A stretch of DNA of 64,000 nucleotides. Source: Pseudonocardia sp. MH-G8 (lineage in GTDB: Bacteria > Actinomycetota > Actinomycetes > Mycobacteriales > Pseudonocardiaceae). Shown piece after piece: positions 15,511 to 23,530 of the stretch (positions are counted from its first letter, which is position 1; every line of letters begins with the position of its first letter). The stretch covers positions 93,913 to 157,912 of the forward strand of contig NZ_NKYF01000022.1 of assembly GCF_002262885.1 (NCBI RefSeq), read 5' to 3'. The position numbers and the translations under genes are program-made. The notes under the pieces were generated by a model. The model saw nothing but the letters and a program-made list of their open reading frames with translations, had not been told where the DNA came from and ran no database searches.

Positions 15511-16112
15511 GCCGTCCTCCAGTCTCTCCACAACCCGGATGACAGGCCGACACCGATCGAAGGCGCGACGGCCCGCCGAAATGCACGTGCGACACCCGGC
15601 ACCGATATGTGCCGGCGGAGTCAGATATGCGGTTCCGGGGTCACAGCGAGTCCGCGAACCGGTACCGCCCGATCGAGGCGACGGACAGAGTCGCGCAGGA
15701 ACGGTCTCGCCGTCTGCCCGCCACCCGGGCGACTCACGTTGAGCGCAACAGAGCGCGCCGACGCTGGGCGCTGCGGCTCCGATTGTCACCGTCCGACACC
15801 GGAAAGCGCTTAATGGCGCTCCGGGATGACGTGTGCGTATTCGACAGCGACGCGGGAGAATACCGGTGACCGAAATTCTCGGAGGTACGCACTTGTGCGT
15901 AGGCCGAGCGGCGGCCGGACGGCTGTGCCACGAGATCGGGTCACCGGTGGCCGCGGCCGGCCCCGAACGGCCCATCGCGCCCACGCACCGTCAACCGCCA
16001 CGGCCGGCGGCGGGAGAGCCACGGTCCCTGGTCAGTCGCCCGGACGAGCGTGACGTCGATCTCCTGCGTCGGTCCCGACGGCGGTCGGGCGCGGTAGTCT
16101 CGCCTGTCCCCG
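15511..16112. other. 602-bp intergenic region upstream of the caspase operon and of the tRNA
   Basis: No gene supported on either strand; open frames cross the tRNA and are spurious. It must hold the caspase operon promoter (leftward) and the tRNA promoter (rightward). TAGTCT at 16095-16100 is a possible -10 element for the tRNA. Confidence 0.5.
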
Positions 16113-16187
16113 GGGGCGGTAGCTCAGCTGGTCAGAGCAGCGGACTCATAATCCGTCAGGTCGAGGGTTCGAACCCCTCTCGCCCCA
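16113..16187 (+). tRNA. tRNA with CAU anticodon (probably tRNA-Ile2, otherwise tRNA-Met)
   Basis: Cloverleaf: acceptor GGGGCGG/TCGCCCC, D-stem GCTC/GAGC, anticodon stem GCGGA/TCCGT with loop CTCATAA (anticodon CAT), T-stem GAGGG/CCCTC with TTCGAAC, discriminator A; CCA is not encoded. The anticodon stem-loop CGGACTCATAATCCG matches bacterial tRNA-Ile2, whose C34 is converted to lysidine, better than elongator tRNA-Met, but sequence alone does not settle this. It is followed by excisionase-like genes, so it may be an attachment site. Confidence 0.93.
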
Positions 16188-16275
16188 CACATTCCCGCTG
16201 GTCAGGACCGCTTTTCCGGTCCGCCAGTGGATCAAGGAAGATCGTTTCCCTCTCAGATCCCCTCCAGCGGCGGGA

Positions 16276-16467
16276 TTACTCGTCGCGCTCGCGCAACTCC
16301 CGCATCTGGCGCCGGAGGTCTTCCAGGCTCCAGCGCAGGTGTCCCGTCGGCAGCGTCAGCGTCGGCCGCAGGAGCCCGTCCCGGGCGTAGCGCGCGAGCG
16401 TGCCGCGGGAGATGCCGAGGTGCTCCGCCGCCTGCGCGGTGGTGAGCAGCTTCTCCGGGCGGTCCAC
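16276..16467 (-). CDS. BldC/excisionase-like MerR-type small DNA-binding protein (1)
   Basis: 63 aa. Single MerR-like helix-turn-helix: LLTTAQAAEHLGISRGTLARYARDG followed by a wing with GHLRWSLEDL. Small proteins of this type act as excisionases or recombination directionality factors in actinomycete integrative elements, or as developmental regulators (BldC). Start taken as the GTG at 16467, with AGGGA directly abutting it; this is weak, and a longer frame reaches an ATG at 16587. It lies 88 bp beyond the 3' end of the tRNA. Confidence 0.75.
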   Translation of the reverse strand: MDRPEKLLTTAQAAEHLGISRGTLARYARDGLLRPTLTLPTGHLRWSLEDLRRQMRELRERDE

Positions 16468-16580
16468 TCCCTGACGGTATGTGCGCCAACCAGCACGAAC
16501 GGCCCTGGCAGCACGTTCGGTACATCTGGACCGCTTGGACGTATTAGAGCAGTTGTCCGTTTCGGAGTACCGTCCGGCCC

Positions 16581-16790
16581 GTGGCACAGGGGAGCTGGGC
16601 GGAGTTCGTGTTGGAGCTGGCGACGCGGCGGGACGTGATCGAGCGGCTCATGGCGGACCACCGCCCGAACGCCGCCGGGTTGTGCGTCAAGTGCACGACG
16701 CCGGGGCGGGGGACGCCGAGAGCGGCGTGGCCGTGCTCGTTGTGGACGCTCGCCGACTCGGCGCGGCATGCGCGGGCGGAGCGGAGCTAG
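16581..16790 (+). CDS. Small Cys-containing protein of the integrative-element region
   Basis: 69 aa. Helical N-terminus (VLELATRRDVIERLMADH), then LCVKCTTPGRGTPRAAWPCSLWTLA, which gives a CxxC plus a later Cys, possibly a small zinc knuckle. Similar orphan proteins are common in actinomycete conjugative elements; function unknown. Start GTG at 16581. It is divergent from the BldC-like gene. Confidence 0.6.
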   Translation: MAQGSWAEFVLELATRRDVIERLMADHRPNAAGLCVKCTTPGRGTPRAAWPCSLWTLADSARHARAERS

Positions 16791-16990
16791 CCGCCGGGCG
16801 CGGCGTGTCGGTTCCCGCGCCTGCGGGCAACGGTCCGTACGGTGGGCATCGCAGCGCAAGTTCCTAGCTGCTGGCTAGCGAGACGTCGAGATCGCACCCA
16901 CCAGTCGGGTCCGAGCCGCCTGGCCCGATCCTCGCCGTTCCACCCTTCGCTAGGCACCCCAAGGCATGGCACGGAAGTGCGCGCGCTCTC

Positions 16991-17022
16991 GGACGGCGTG
17001 CGGGACCCGTCCGTCTTCTTTG
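16991..17022 (+). terminator. Possible terminator
   Basis: GGACGG/CCGTCC stem with a 10-nt loop followed by GTCTTCTTT, between the small Cys protein gene and the 39-aa membrane peptide gene. Confidence 0.45.
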
Positions 17023-17040
17023 CCATGGGAGTGACCGCAC

Positions 17041-17160
17041 ATGAACCTGTCCGACTGGCGCGTTGTCGCCGTCGTCTTGACCTTCCTGCTCGCGCTCGTT
17101 CTGGTGCTGACCGGGAACGCCGCGATGCTTCCGGACCTGGCACGCGAGGTTCGCCCGTAG
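17041..17160 (+). CDS. 39-aa single-pass membrane peptide
   Basis: One hydrophobic helix (VVAVVLTFLLALVLVLTG, about residues 8-25) after MNLSDWR, and a short charged tail ending EVRP. ATG preceded by GGGAG at a spacing of about ten bases, and followed by a good terminator, so it looks like a real monocistronic small gene. Function unknown; such peptides occur in the cargo of actinomycete integrative elements. Confidence 0.6.
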   Translation: MNLSDWRVVAVVLTFLLALVLVLTGNAAMLPDLAREVRP

Positions 17161-17169
17161 ACGTGCGAG

Positions 17170-17208
17170 AGCCCCGGTGACCGTCCGAGGAGACGGGCCG
17201 GGGCTTTC
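17170..17208 (+). terminator. Terminator after the 39-aa membrane peptide gene
   Basis: AGCCCCGG/CCGGGGCT stem (17170-17177 and 17198-17205) followed by TTC, ten bases after the stop codon. Confidence 0.7.
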
Positions 17209-17236
17209 GTGGGCGTACGGAGCAGATCAGGCTGCG

Positions 17237-17521
17237 CTACTCGTCGTCCTGCTCTTCGAGCTGGGACAGCAGCTTCGCCTTCTGCTCAGGAGTGAGCGTC
17301 TCGATCTTCTCCTGCAACTGGCGCGTCGATGGGTCGAGATCGCGGAGCATCTGGCGCAGGTTGGCGTCGGTAGACGTTCCCGAACGGACGTTGATGTGGA
17401 TGCCGTTGTTCGGCAGGTCCGGGTCGGCGCCAACGATGTGGATCCGGCCGTCATCCCACAGCCAGGCCTTCGCGAGGAAGGTCGCGCTCGGGTGTTTCGT
17501 GCGGGGGTTGAACGTAGCCAT
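17237..17521 (-). CDS. Hypothetical protein, 94 aa
   Basis: Start MATFNPRTKHPSATFLAKAW; the middle has WLWDDGRIHIVGADPDLPNN, and a charged helical tail (QLQEKIETLTPEQKAKLLSQL) ends in acidic residues. The ATG at 17521 is preceded by GAGAGAG. No family recognised. It reads like a small soluble protein of a mobile element, with a beta-rich head and a coiled-coil-like tail. Confidence 0.6.
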   Translation of the reverse strand: MATFNPRTKHPSATFLAKAWLWDDGRIHIVGADPDLPNNGIHINVRSGTSTDANLRQMLRDLDPSTRQLQEKIETLTPEQKAKLLSQLEEQDDE

Positions 17522-17620
17522 GACGTTCTCTCTCGCTCTCTGGTAGGCGCCGGTTGGCGCGGAGCCCGGTACCGCCGGGTCGGTGGTTCGTCTGAGCAGT
17601 CGCACGGCTCGGCGCGCTTG

Positions 17621-17788
17621 TTACTTAGCGCTACGGCGCCGCTCTGCGAGGTTGATGACCTCTCCCCCCTCTCGGGGGGCGGGGGCGGTCGGCCGGGCGA
17701 GCGGGACGGCCTTGCCGTCCTCCTCGTCGATGTAGTCCGCGTAGATCGTCAGCGTCGTCACGTAGCTCTCGTGCTGGGAAGCCCTCTA
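17621..17788 (-). pseudogene. C-terminal fragment of a tyrosine integrase
   Basis: Reading leftward, this frame encodes SQHESYVTTLTIYADYI, then EEDGKAVPLARP and a short basic tail ending at TAA (17621-17623). The HES...TLTIYADY pattern is the end of an actinomycete phage/AICE tyrosine recombinase, where the Tyr of IYADY is the catalytic nucleophile. An in-frame TAG lies immediately upstream, so the rest of the gene is lost. It abuts the start of the second BldC-like gene in the opposite direction. Confidence 0.6.
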
Positions 17789-17790
17789 AC

Positions 17791-17985
17791 GTGCCGGAGG
17801 TGTCCGAAGAGTTCCTGACGACCGCTGAGGTCGCGCGGCGCCTACGGCTGTCCAGGAAAACCGTGTACCGCTACGTCCGCGACGGGAAGATCCGGCCGGA
17901 CCACACACTGCCGGGCGGCGAGCACCGGTTTGTGCTCGATCAGGTTCTAGAGCAGCTCCGATCCCTGCGGCCCAAAGACGGCTGA
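17791..17985 (+). CDS. BldC/excisionase-like small DNA-binding protein (2)
   Basis: 64 aa. FLTTAEVARRLRLSRKTVYRYVRDG helix-turn-helix with wing PGGEHRFVLDQVLEQL. It closely resembles the protein at 23224 in layout and length and is the kind of Xis found next to AICE integrases. GTG start without an obvious ribosome site; an in-frame GTG at 17800 is possible. An integrase fragment lies on the other strand just upstream and another downstream. Confidence 0.75.
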   Translation: MPEVSEEFLTTAEVARRLRLSRKTVYRYVRDGKIRPDHTLPGGEHRFVLDQVLEQLRSLRPKDG

Positions 17986-18089
17986 GCCTGCCGGGCCGGA
18001 TCCAGGAAATCGGCCACCGCGCAGAACCCGGGGAGAGTCGTTCCTAGCGCCGGCTGTGGCTCCCGCACGGTCATCGGCGCCCGAGGCTG

Positions 18090-18345
18090 AAGGCGCCGGT
18101 GCCCGACCCGCCGTCGGCGCCCGACACCGCCCGCCTTCTCGATGCCGCGTTCGAGATGGACGACGACTGGGGAACGCTGGTGTGGGTCGTCATGACGACA
18201 GGCATCCGGCGCGGCGGGGTGTGCGCTCTCCGGTGGCGGCATGTCGATCTCGACGGCGAGACGATCGAGATCCTTCGCGCCGACACCCTGCACGGGGTGT
18301 CGGCGTCGAGACGGGCACCAAGACCCACCAGATGTGCCTCTGTCT
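18090..18345 (+). pseudogene. Tyrosine-recombinase (AICE-type integrase) core fragment
   Basis: A frame here encodes DPPSAPDTARLLDAAFEMDD, then WGTLVWVVMTTGIRRGGVCALRWRHVDLD. This is the start of a tyrosine-integrase catalytic domain with the box I arginine in TGIRRG. A shift to another frame restores TGTKTHQ, the conserved TKTHQ that follows in these enzymes, so at least one indel has occurred. No N-terminal SAM-like domain, HxxR or tyrosine follows on this strand. Inactive remnant. Confidence 0.6.
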
Positions 18346-18612
18346 TCAGCGGTCTGCGATCGACCGAACCACACATCGTCCACGCGACACGGGTCGCCGA
18401 TAGCCTCGCGGAAACGCACGGGTGGTCGTCAAGGCTGCGCTATGACGTCTGCCGCGGCCTGATCATCGCCCTGGGTTGCCGGCCGCCGGACGAACCCGTT
18501 CGACACTCCGAGTTGGTTACCGCTGACCGCCACTTTCCGTGTCAAGCGCCGAGCACGTCGCGGCAGTGCGCTCCGCGAGGCTGAACTGCTGCACGACGAT
18601 CGCGCGTTGGCG

Positions 18613-19776
18613 TCAGGAACGAAGGGTGCGCAGGCCGGTGCGGATTTCGCTGACCAGGATCTCGGGCTGTTCCAAGGCCGCGAAGTGCCCGCCCTTGTCG
18701 GCCTCGCCGTAGTGGATCAGATTGCTGTAAGTGTCTTCGATCCAGCTTCGTGGCAGGCGTGGGATGTCCCTCGGGAAGACGGTCACCGCGACCGGAAGCG
18801 TCAGCTTCGGGCCGGCGAGAGTGCCCGATTTGTTCTCCCAGTAGATGCGGCCGGACGATGCTGCGCTGTTGGTGAACCAGTAGAGGGATATCGCGTCGAG
18901 CATGTCGTCCATGCTGAGGGTGTCCTCGGCGAGCCCGTGGTTGTCGGTCTTGGACTGGAACTTCTCGTAGATCCAGACTGCCTGACCAGCGGGAGAGTCC
19001 GCCAGGGCGAATCCGACAGTCTCCGGCTTCGTGCCCTGAAGGTGGTTCGACCCACCGAGATCGCCGGTGTAGAGGGCGAGGGTCTCCACGGCGTAGCGCT
19101 GTTCGGGCGACAAGGTGTCGGGTATCTGTGCGGGAAAGGCGTACTGGGTGTTCAGGTGAATTCCGAGAAGCCCATCAGGTTGCATGGCCCCGAGGGCGGT
19201 GGTGACGACGGCACCCCAATCGCCGCCTTGCGCGGCCCATCTCGTGTAGCCGAGACGCTTCATCAGTTCCACCCACGCGCTTGCGATGCGCGATACAGTC
19301 CACCCGGTTTCCGTGGGTTTCTGGGAGAACCCAAATCCGGGGAGTGACGGGACGACGACGTCGAATGAGTCGGCGGCATCTCCTCCGAACGATACCGGAT
19401 CGGTCAGCGGGCCGATCAGCTTCAGGAACTCGACGATCGAACCCGGCCATCCGTGCGTGAGTATCAGTGGCATCGCGTTGGGATTCTTGGACCTGACGTG
19501 GATGAAGTGGATGTCCAGCCCATCGATCTCGGTCAGGAATTGGGGGAAGCGATTGAGCTCGGACTCGAAGCGCCGCCAGTCGTAGTCGTGCTCCCAGTAG
19601 TCGACCAGGGATCTGGCGTTCTCTACGCGAACCCCTTGCGACCAGTCGCCCACCGTTTCCGGATCCGGCCATCGAGTTCTGGCCAGTCGCTGCTTCACGT
19701 CGCCGATCTCCGAATCCGAGATCGAGACGGTGAACGGGCGGACGAGGGTCGAGGTCGGCGGCGTCGGTGCGGTCAT
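18613..19776 (-). CDS. Epoxide hydrolase (EHN-type alpha/beta hydrolase)
   Basis: 387 aa. N-terminal EHN domain (VRPFTVSISDSEIGDVKQRL, WSQGVRVENARSLVDYWEHDYDW in two blocks) and the alpha/beta core with oxyanion HGWPGS (residue about 109), nucleophile Asp186 in QGGDWGA, and His in DKGGHFAALEQPE. Hydrolyses an epoxide to a diol; the substrate is unknown but probably bulky, as for microsomal-type enzymes. ATG at 19776 with GAGAAGA upstream. It faces a TetR gene across 131 bp holding two palindromes, so repression by that TetR is likely. Confidence 0.9.
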   Translation of the reverse strand: MTAPTPPTSTLVRPFTVSISDSEIGDVKQRLARTRWPDPETVGDWSQGVRVENARSLVDYWEHDYDWRRFESELNRFPQFLTEIDGLDIHFIHVRSKNPNAMPLILTHGWPGSIVEFLKLIGPLTDPVSFGGDAADSFDVVVPSLPGFGFSQKPTETGWTVSRIASAWVELMKRLGYTRWAAQGGDWGAVVTTALGAMQPDGLLGIHLNTQYAFPAQIPDTLSPEQRYAVETLALYTGDLGGSNHLQGTKPETVGFALADSPAGQAVWIYEKFQSKTDNHGLAEDTLSMDDMLDAISLYWFTNSAASSGRIYWENKSGTLAGPKLTLPVAVTVFPRDIPRLPRSWIEDTYSNLIHYGEADKGGHFAALEQPEILVSEIRTGLRTLRS

Positions 19777-19823
19777 CGCGTCTTCTCTTCTCCGGGGCGT
19801 CGAAGCACAGTGCAACCCACCGT

Positions 19824-19868
19824 TGCACACCGGTGTGCAGTCTACTTCGTTGCACACCAGTGTGCAAC
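19824..19868. promoter_or_regulatory. Two TetR operators between epoxide hydrolase and its regulator
   Basis: TGCACACCGGTGTGCA (19824-19839) is a perfect 16-bp palindrome. GTTGCACACCAGTGTGCAAC (19849-19868) is a 20-bp near-perfect one, with centres 27 bp apart. A further half-site GTGCAAC lies at about 19810. They cover the divergent promoter region and end about 40 bp before the TetR ATG. Confidence 0.8.
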
Positions 19869-19907
19869 CATGGTGTCGTGCCCACCGAGTCCTCCCGTGT
19901 GCGCTCG

Positions 19908-20477
19908 ATGAACGAGACACGCGATCGCATCCTCGACGTCGCCCTCGATGTGCTGGGAGAGAAACCTGACGCCGGAATGGGTGACATCGCCTCCGCTGCC
20001 GGCGTCGTCCGTCGCACGGTCTATGGCCATTTCCCGACGCGCCTCGACCTGGTTCGGACACTCACGGAACGAGCCGTCACCGAGGTGACAGCCGTGCTCA
20101 CCGAGGTCAACGCCTCTGACGCAGAAGCGGACGCGACGTGGGTCGAGTTCATCGCCCGCGTCTGGCCGGTGGCTCACCGGTACCGAGTGCTGTTGGCGCT
20201 GCGCCGTGGCGAGTACGGCGAGGCGATCCACGGCCTGCTCGGGCCAGTCGATGACCTCCTCGCCGACCTCGTGAAACGGGGCCAGGACAGCGACGTGTTC
20301 GCACAGCACCTGCCGGCCGGCATTCTGAGCCAGGTTGCCTACGGCGTCGTGTTCGCCATCGCGGACAGCGACCTGTCGAGCGAGACACTCGGCGCCCGAG
20401 CAGCGACGATCACCAGCTTGCTGATGCTGGGAGTCCCCGAGACGCGCGCAATCGCTCTTGTGGGCGACCAGCCCTGA
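19908..20477 (+). CDS. TetR-family repressor, divergent from epoxide hydrolase
   Basis: 189 aa. N-terminal helix-turn-helix NETRDRILDVALDVLGEK ... IASAAGVVRRTVYGHFPTR; the remainder is a ligand-binding helical domain with no recognisable ligand signature. ATG at 19908 chosen; in-frame GTGs at 19878 and 19899 could give slightly longer products. Expected to bind the two palindromes upstream, repress itself and the epoxide hydrolase, and respond to an aromatic or epoxide-type ligand (inference). Confidence 0.85.
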   Translation: MNETRDRILDVALDVLGEKPDAGMGDIASAAGVVRRTVYGHFPTRLDLVRTLTERAVTEVTAVLTEVNASDAEADATWVEFIARVWPVAHRYRVLLALRRGEYGEAIHGLLGPVDDLLADLVKRGQDSDVFAQHLPAGILSQVAYGVVFAIADSDLSSETLGARAATITSLLMLGVPETRAIALVGDQP

Positions 20478-20830
20478 CTCGCAGCACTCGGAGACGTTCA
20501 CCGATCCGCAGAGACCGGCAGCGACTCTTGCCGCCTCGCTCACACCCGCAAGAAACGAACCAACCCGCAGTGATCGCGAGCTGGTCCGACCAGTGGGGCC
20601 AGATCAGGGCCGCCCTGCCCGGCAACGTGATCACCGGGTGGGGCCTCCAGTGACCGCCATGGTGGGGCCACCGCAGAGCCCGTGGTCGAGACCGCACCCG
20701 CACCCCTCACTGTTCCTCGACACGCCGTCGAACCCGTCGCCTGGACCGAACGCGACCACCGGCCCACGTTCCGCATCCGACCCAATGCTCGAACACGAAA
20801 AGAAGACCCTCAGCAAGCACGATCGGCGGT
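20478..20830. other. 353-bp convergent intergenic region
   Basis: Lies between the 3' ends of the TetR and SDR genes. I see no gene, no clear terminator and no repeat here. Composition is slightly less GC-rich than the flanks, in keeping with the surrounding foreign-looking region. Confidence 0.4.
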
Positions 20831-21583
20831 TCAGACCTGTCCGTATCCGCCATCGGCCTGGTAGTCGGCGCCGTTGACGTGGGAAGCGGCGTCCGAGGCG
20901 ACGAAAGCGATGACCGCGGCGACCTCCTCCGCGGTGCCGGCCCGGGTCATCGGCGTCCCGGCTCCCATCCTCGAGAAGAACGCCTTCCGCGCCTCGTCGC
21001 CCGGGGCGAGCTGCGCGATGCCGGGCGTGTCCGTCGGGCCTGGACTCACCACGTTCACCCGGATCCCCCGCGGGCTGAGCTCCAGAGCCCACGTACGGGC
21101 CAGCGCACGGACCCCGGCCTTGGACGCTGCGTAGACGCTCTGCCCGCGCGACGCCTTGTGCGCGGCCATCGACCCGACGAGCACCACGGCACCCCCGTCG
21201 ACCAGCAACGGCAGCGCCTTCTGGACTGTCATGATCGTCCCAGCCACGTTGACGCCGAACACGGTGTCGATGATCTCCGTGGTGATCGAGCCCAGCGGGG
21301 CGGGCACGATCGCCGCCGCGTTGGCGATGAGCACGTCCAACCGGCCACTGCGCTCCTGGACCTGCGTGAAGAGCCGGTCGAGATCGTCGACGGAGGCCGA
21401 GTCGGCCTGGACACCGATGACGTCACCGGGGATGTCCGCCGCCGCCGCCTTCACGCGATCCCCGTCCCGGCCCGTGATGTAGACGGCGCCGCCGCGTGCG
21501 GCGATCTTCCGTGCCGTGGCGTGGCCGATACCGGCGCTGCCGCCCGTCACGACCGCGATCTTGCAGTCGAATGTGTCGCTCAT
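20831..21583 (-). CDS. Short-chain dehydrogenase/reductase
   Basis: 250 aa classical SDR. Cofactor loop VVTGGSAGIGHAT (residues about 11-23), NAA motif ANAAAI, catalytic Ser in VLVGSMAA, and YAASK holding the Tyr-Lys pair. ITGRDGDRV after beta-2 suggests NADP(H). Substrate unknown. ATG at 21583. It is divergent from an MmyB-like regulator, and the 138-bp gap contains a 10-bp inverted repeat and two direct repeats that may be its control sites. Confidence 0.88.
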   Translation of the reverse strand: MSDTFDCKIAVVTGGSAGIGHATARKIAARGGAVYITGRDGDRVKAAAADIPGDVIGVQADSASVDDLDRLFTQVQERSGRLDVLIANAAAIVPAPLGSITTEIIDTVFGVNVAGTIMTVQKALPLLVDGGAVVLVGSMAAHKASRGQSVYAASKAGVRALARTWALELSPRGIRVNVVSPGPTDTPGIAQLAPGDEARKAFFSRMGAGTPMTRAGTAEEVAAVIAFVASDAASHVNGADYQADGGYGQV

Positions 21584-21600
21584 CGAGATCTTCGTCCGTT

Positions 21601-21632
21601 CATGCTCGGAAATCACCAGCGATCCGAGCATG
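21601..21632. promoter_or_regulatory. Perfect 10-bp inverted repeat upstream of the SDR gene
   Basis: CATGCTCGGA (21601-21610) and TCCGAGCATG (21623-21632) separated by 12 nt, 18 bp upstream of the SDR start. Could be an operator or a hairpin in the 5' leader. Confidence 0.55.
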
Positions 21633-21643
21633 AGCCTCTTCCG

Positions 21644-21679
21644 ATACCGGTGCTGAGAGCCTGGTCATACCGGTACTGA
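21644..21679. promoter_or_regulatory. Direct-repeat operator for the MmyB-like regulator
   Basis: ATACCGGTGCTGA (21644-21656) and ATACCGGTACTGA (21667-21679), 23 bp apart start to start, in the gap between the divergent SDR and regulator genes. The core TACCGGTA is itself palindromic in the second copy. Probable binding sites for the adjacent regulator. Confidence 0.6.
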
Positions 21680-21721
21680 CACCACCCGGCTACCGGCTGC
21701 CGGCTCCGGCACGATGGTGGC

Positions 21722-22561
21722 GTGACAGTCACCGCACACGGTAGGGAACTCGGGTCGTTCCTGCGGTCACGACGCGAACGGATCACACCTGCCCAGGTCG
21801 GCATCCCGCCCGGCACCCGGCGGCGCACCCCGGGGCTCCGCCGCGAGGAGGTCGCCCAGCTCGCCGGGGTCGGCATCACCTGGTACACCTGGCTCGAACA
21901 GGGCCGGCCGATCAACGCCAGCGGACAGGTACTCGCCGCGGTGGCGCGGACCCTGCGCCTGACCGACGCCGAACGCGACCACCTCTACCGCCTGGCGGGG
22001 GTCCCCCAGCCCTTGGCCGGCGTGGAACCCGCGCTCGACATCCCGGATGAGCTCCACGCCATTGTGCGGGCCCTGGACCCGCTGCCGGCGGTTCTGGTCA
22101 ACGCCCGCACGGACGTCCTGGGCTGGAACCGGTCGTACGGTGCCCTGCACCATCACCTGGTCAGCGCGCCGGCCGCCGAACGGAACACCATCTGGTACCT
22201 GTTCACGGCGCTGCAGGAGCACAGCCGCATCCTCAACCGCGACGAACAGGCACCGGAGGTCGTGGCCGGCTTCCGCTACAGCTACAGCCAGCACCTCAAC
22301 GATCCGCAATGGCGCGATTTCGTCGCCCGCCTGCGCGACGCGAGCCCACTGTTGGCCCGCTTGTGGGACACCGAAGACGTGGCCCCACCCCGTCTGTGCG
22401 ACAAGCACTACGGCTTCCCGGAGATCGGGGAAATTCGTATCCGCTCCACCGGCATGGCCCTTGTCGACCACCCCGGCATCCGGATCGTCGTCCACACCCC
22501 CGCCGACGATTGCAGCCGTGAACGCATCGATCGCGTCCTCCGTCGAGCGGCGGCCCGATGA
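21722..22561 (+). CDS. MmyB-like XRE-family transcriptional regulator
   Basis: 279 aa. N-terminal XRE helix-turn-helix with the family signature GTRRRTPGLRREEVAQLAGVG and ITWYTWLEQGR, followed by a PAS-like MmyB ligand domain (ALDPLPAVLVNARTDVLGWN, DKHYGFPEIGEI). Such regulators in actinobacteria usually sit next to and control an SDR, as here, and may bind a fatty-acid-like ligand. GTG start at 21722. Confidence 0.88.
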   Translation: MTVTAHGRELGSFLRSRRERITPAQVGIPPGTRRRTPGLRREEVAQLAGVGITWYTWLEQGRPINASGQVLAAVARTLRLTDAERDHLYRLAGVPQPLAGVEPALDIPDELHAIVRALDPLPAVLVNARTDVLGWNRSYGALHHHLVSAPAAERNTIWYLFTALQEHSRILNRDEQAPEVVAGFRYSYSQHLNDPQWRDFVARLRDASPLLARLWDTEDVAPPRLCDKHYGFPEIGEIRIRSTGMALVDHPGIRIVVHTPADDCSRERIDRVLRRAAAR

Positions 22562-22836
22562 GTGCCCGTCGATCGTGAAAGGCTGGGTCAGCGCATCGAT
22601 GAGCCCTCGATCCACAACTACGCCGATCAATCGCAACGAGCTTCAGGTGGGTCGACCGTGTTCGATCAGGGATGGTCCAGCCCTCTGGAGCAGCCACGAG
22701 GCGGAGCGGTTCTGCCGGAATTCCCGAGGACCCGGTCACCAGGTGGCCAGGATGAGCACATCGGTGACAATCGCGATGTCAACCGCGAGGAGCGCGATCG
22801 CCAGCGCGTGCCCATCGCGCCTCGTGGCTCACGTGC

Positions 22837-23142
22837 TCACGGCTCGCGGACCCAGCGGCAGCGAGAACCTCGGTAGTGGGTGCCCCGGTGTGGCCGATTC
22901 ACGGCTTCCCGGACGTACCACCAGGCGTCCGCCTCTGTGTCGGCCCACCCGTGGGAGCTCTTCCCGTCGCCGGCGACCACGGCCCAGCGGTACCGGCCGG
23001 TGCGCTCGTTGAAGTTGACGCTGCCGCGTTGCTGAGACTCGATCATGAGTCGCGCCTCCGCTTCGTCTGCCGCCTCGCCCATGGCCATGCCGCCATCCCT
23101 TGTCACCGTGATCCAGAACGCCACCTGGTCATAGTAGGTCAA
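22837..23142 (-). CDS. Hypothetical protein, 101 aa
   Basis: Begins with a TTG codon as MTYYDQVAFWITVTRDGG. The body (EAEARLMIES, GRYRWAVVAGDGKSSHGW, EADAWWYVREAVNRPH) looks like a small alpha/beta domain with many aromatic residues, and composition is that of a real protein. No family recognised. The start is weak; an internal ATG at residue 19 is possible. It lies in the decayed-element region between the MmyB regulator and the third BldC-like gene. Confidence 0.5.
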   Translation of the reverse strand: MTYYDQVAFWITVTRDGGMAMGEAADEAEARLMIESQQRGSVNFNERTGRYRWAVVAGDGKSSHGWADTEADAWWYVREAVNRPHRGTHYRGSRCRWVREP

Positions 23143-23223
23143 ACCTGGACATCTGCGGAACTACCTGCGACTACCTGGACAGACCCGGCCGAACACGGTC
23201 CGCACTGACCTAACGTCGCGGGC

Positions 23224-23412
23224 GTGCCGCCCGCCGAGTACCTGACGACCCCGGAGCTGGCGCGTGCGCTGCGGCTCTCGGAGAAGTCGATCCGGCGGTA
23301 CCACCAGGACGGGAAGATCACGCCTGCCTACACGACCCCTGGCGGGCAACACCGGTGGCTACTCGATGACGTCCTTGCTCAGCTACGGGAGTTCCGCCCC
23401 AACGCGGACTGA
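23224..23412 (+). CDS. BldC/excisionase-like small DNA-binding protein (3)
   Basis: 62 aa. YLTTPELARALRLSEKSIRRYHQDG helix-turn-helix with wing PGGQHRWLLDDVLAQL. Closest visible relative is the protein at 17791, with the same length, wing and end; even the bases for DGKI are shared. GTG start without a clear ribosome site, preceded like its relative by a CTAACGT sequence. Probably an Xis-type protein of an integrated element. Confidence 0.75.
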   Translation: MPPAEYLTTPELARALRLSEKSIRRYHQDGKITPAYTTPGGQHRWLLDDVLAQLREFRPNAD

Positions 23413-23530
23413 GCCGTAGCAGCCTCACCAGGGTGCTTCCCCCGGCCGCTCGCAAGCGGGAGGGGAGCGTGTACCGCTTGCAGGGCGTCGATCCGTCGCA
23501 ACAGGTCCTCGACAACTCCGACGACATCGA

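Noticed and set aside
20478..20830. Possible gene in the gap between the TetR and SDR genes
   Set aside because: No frame has a ribosome site, and translations are low-complexity with no recognisable motif.
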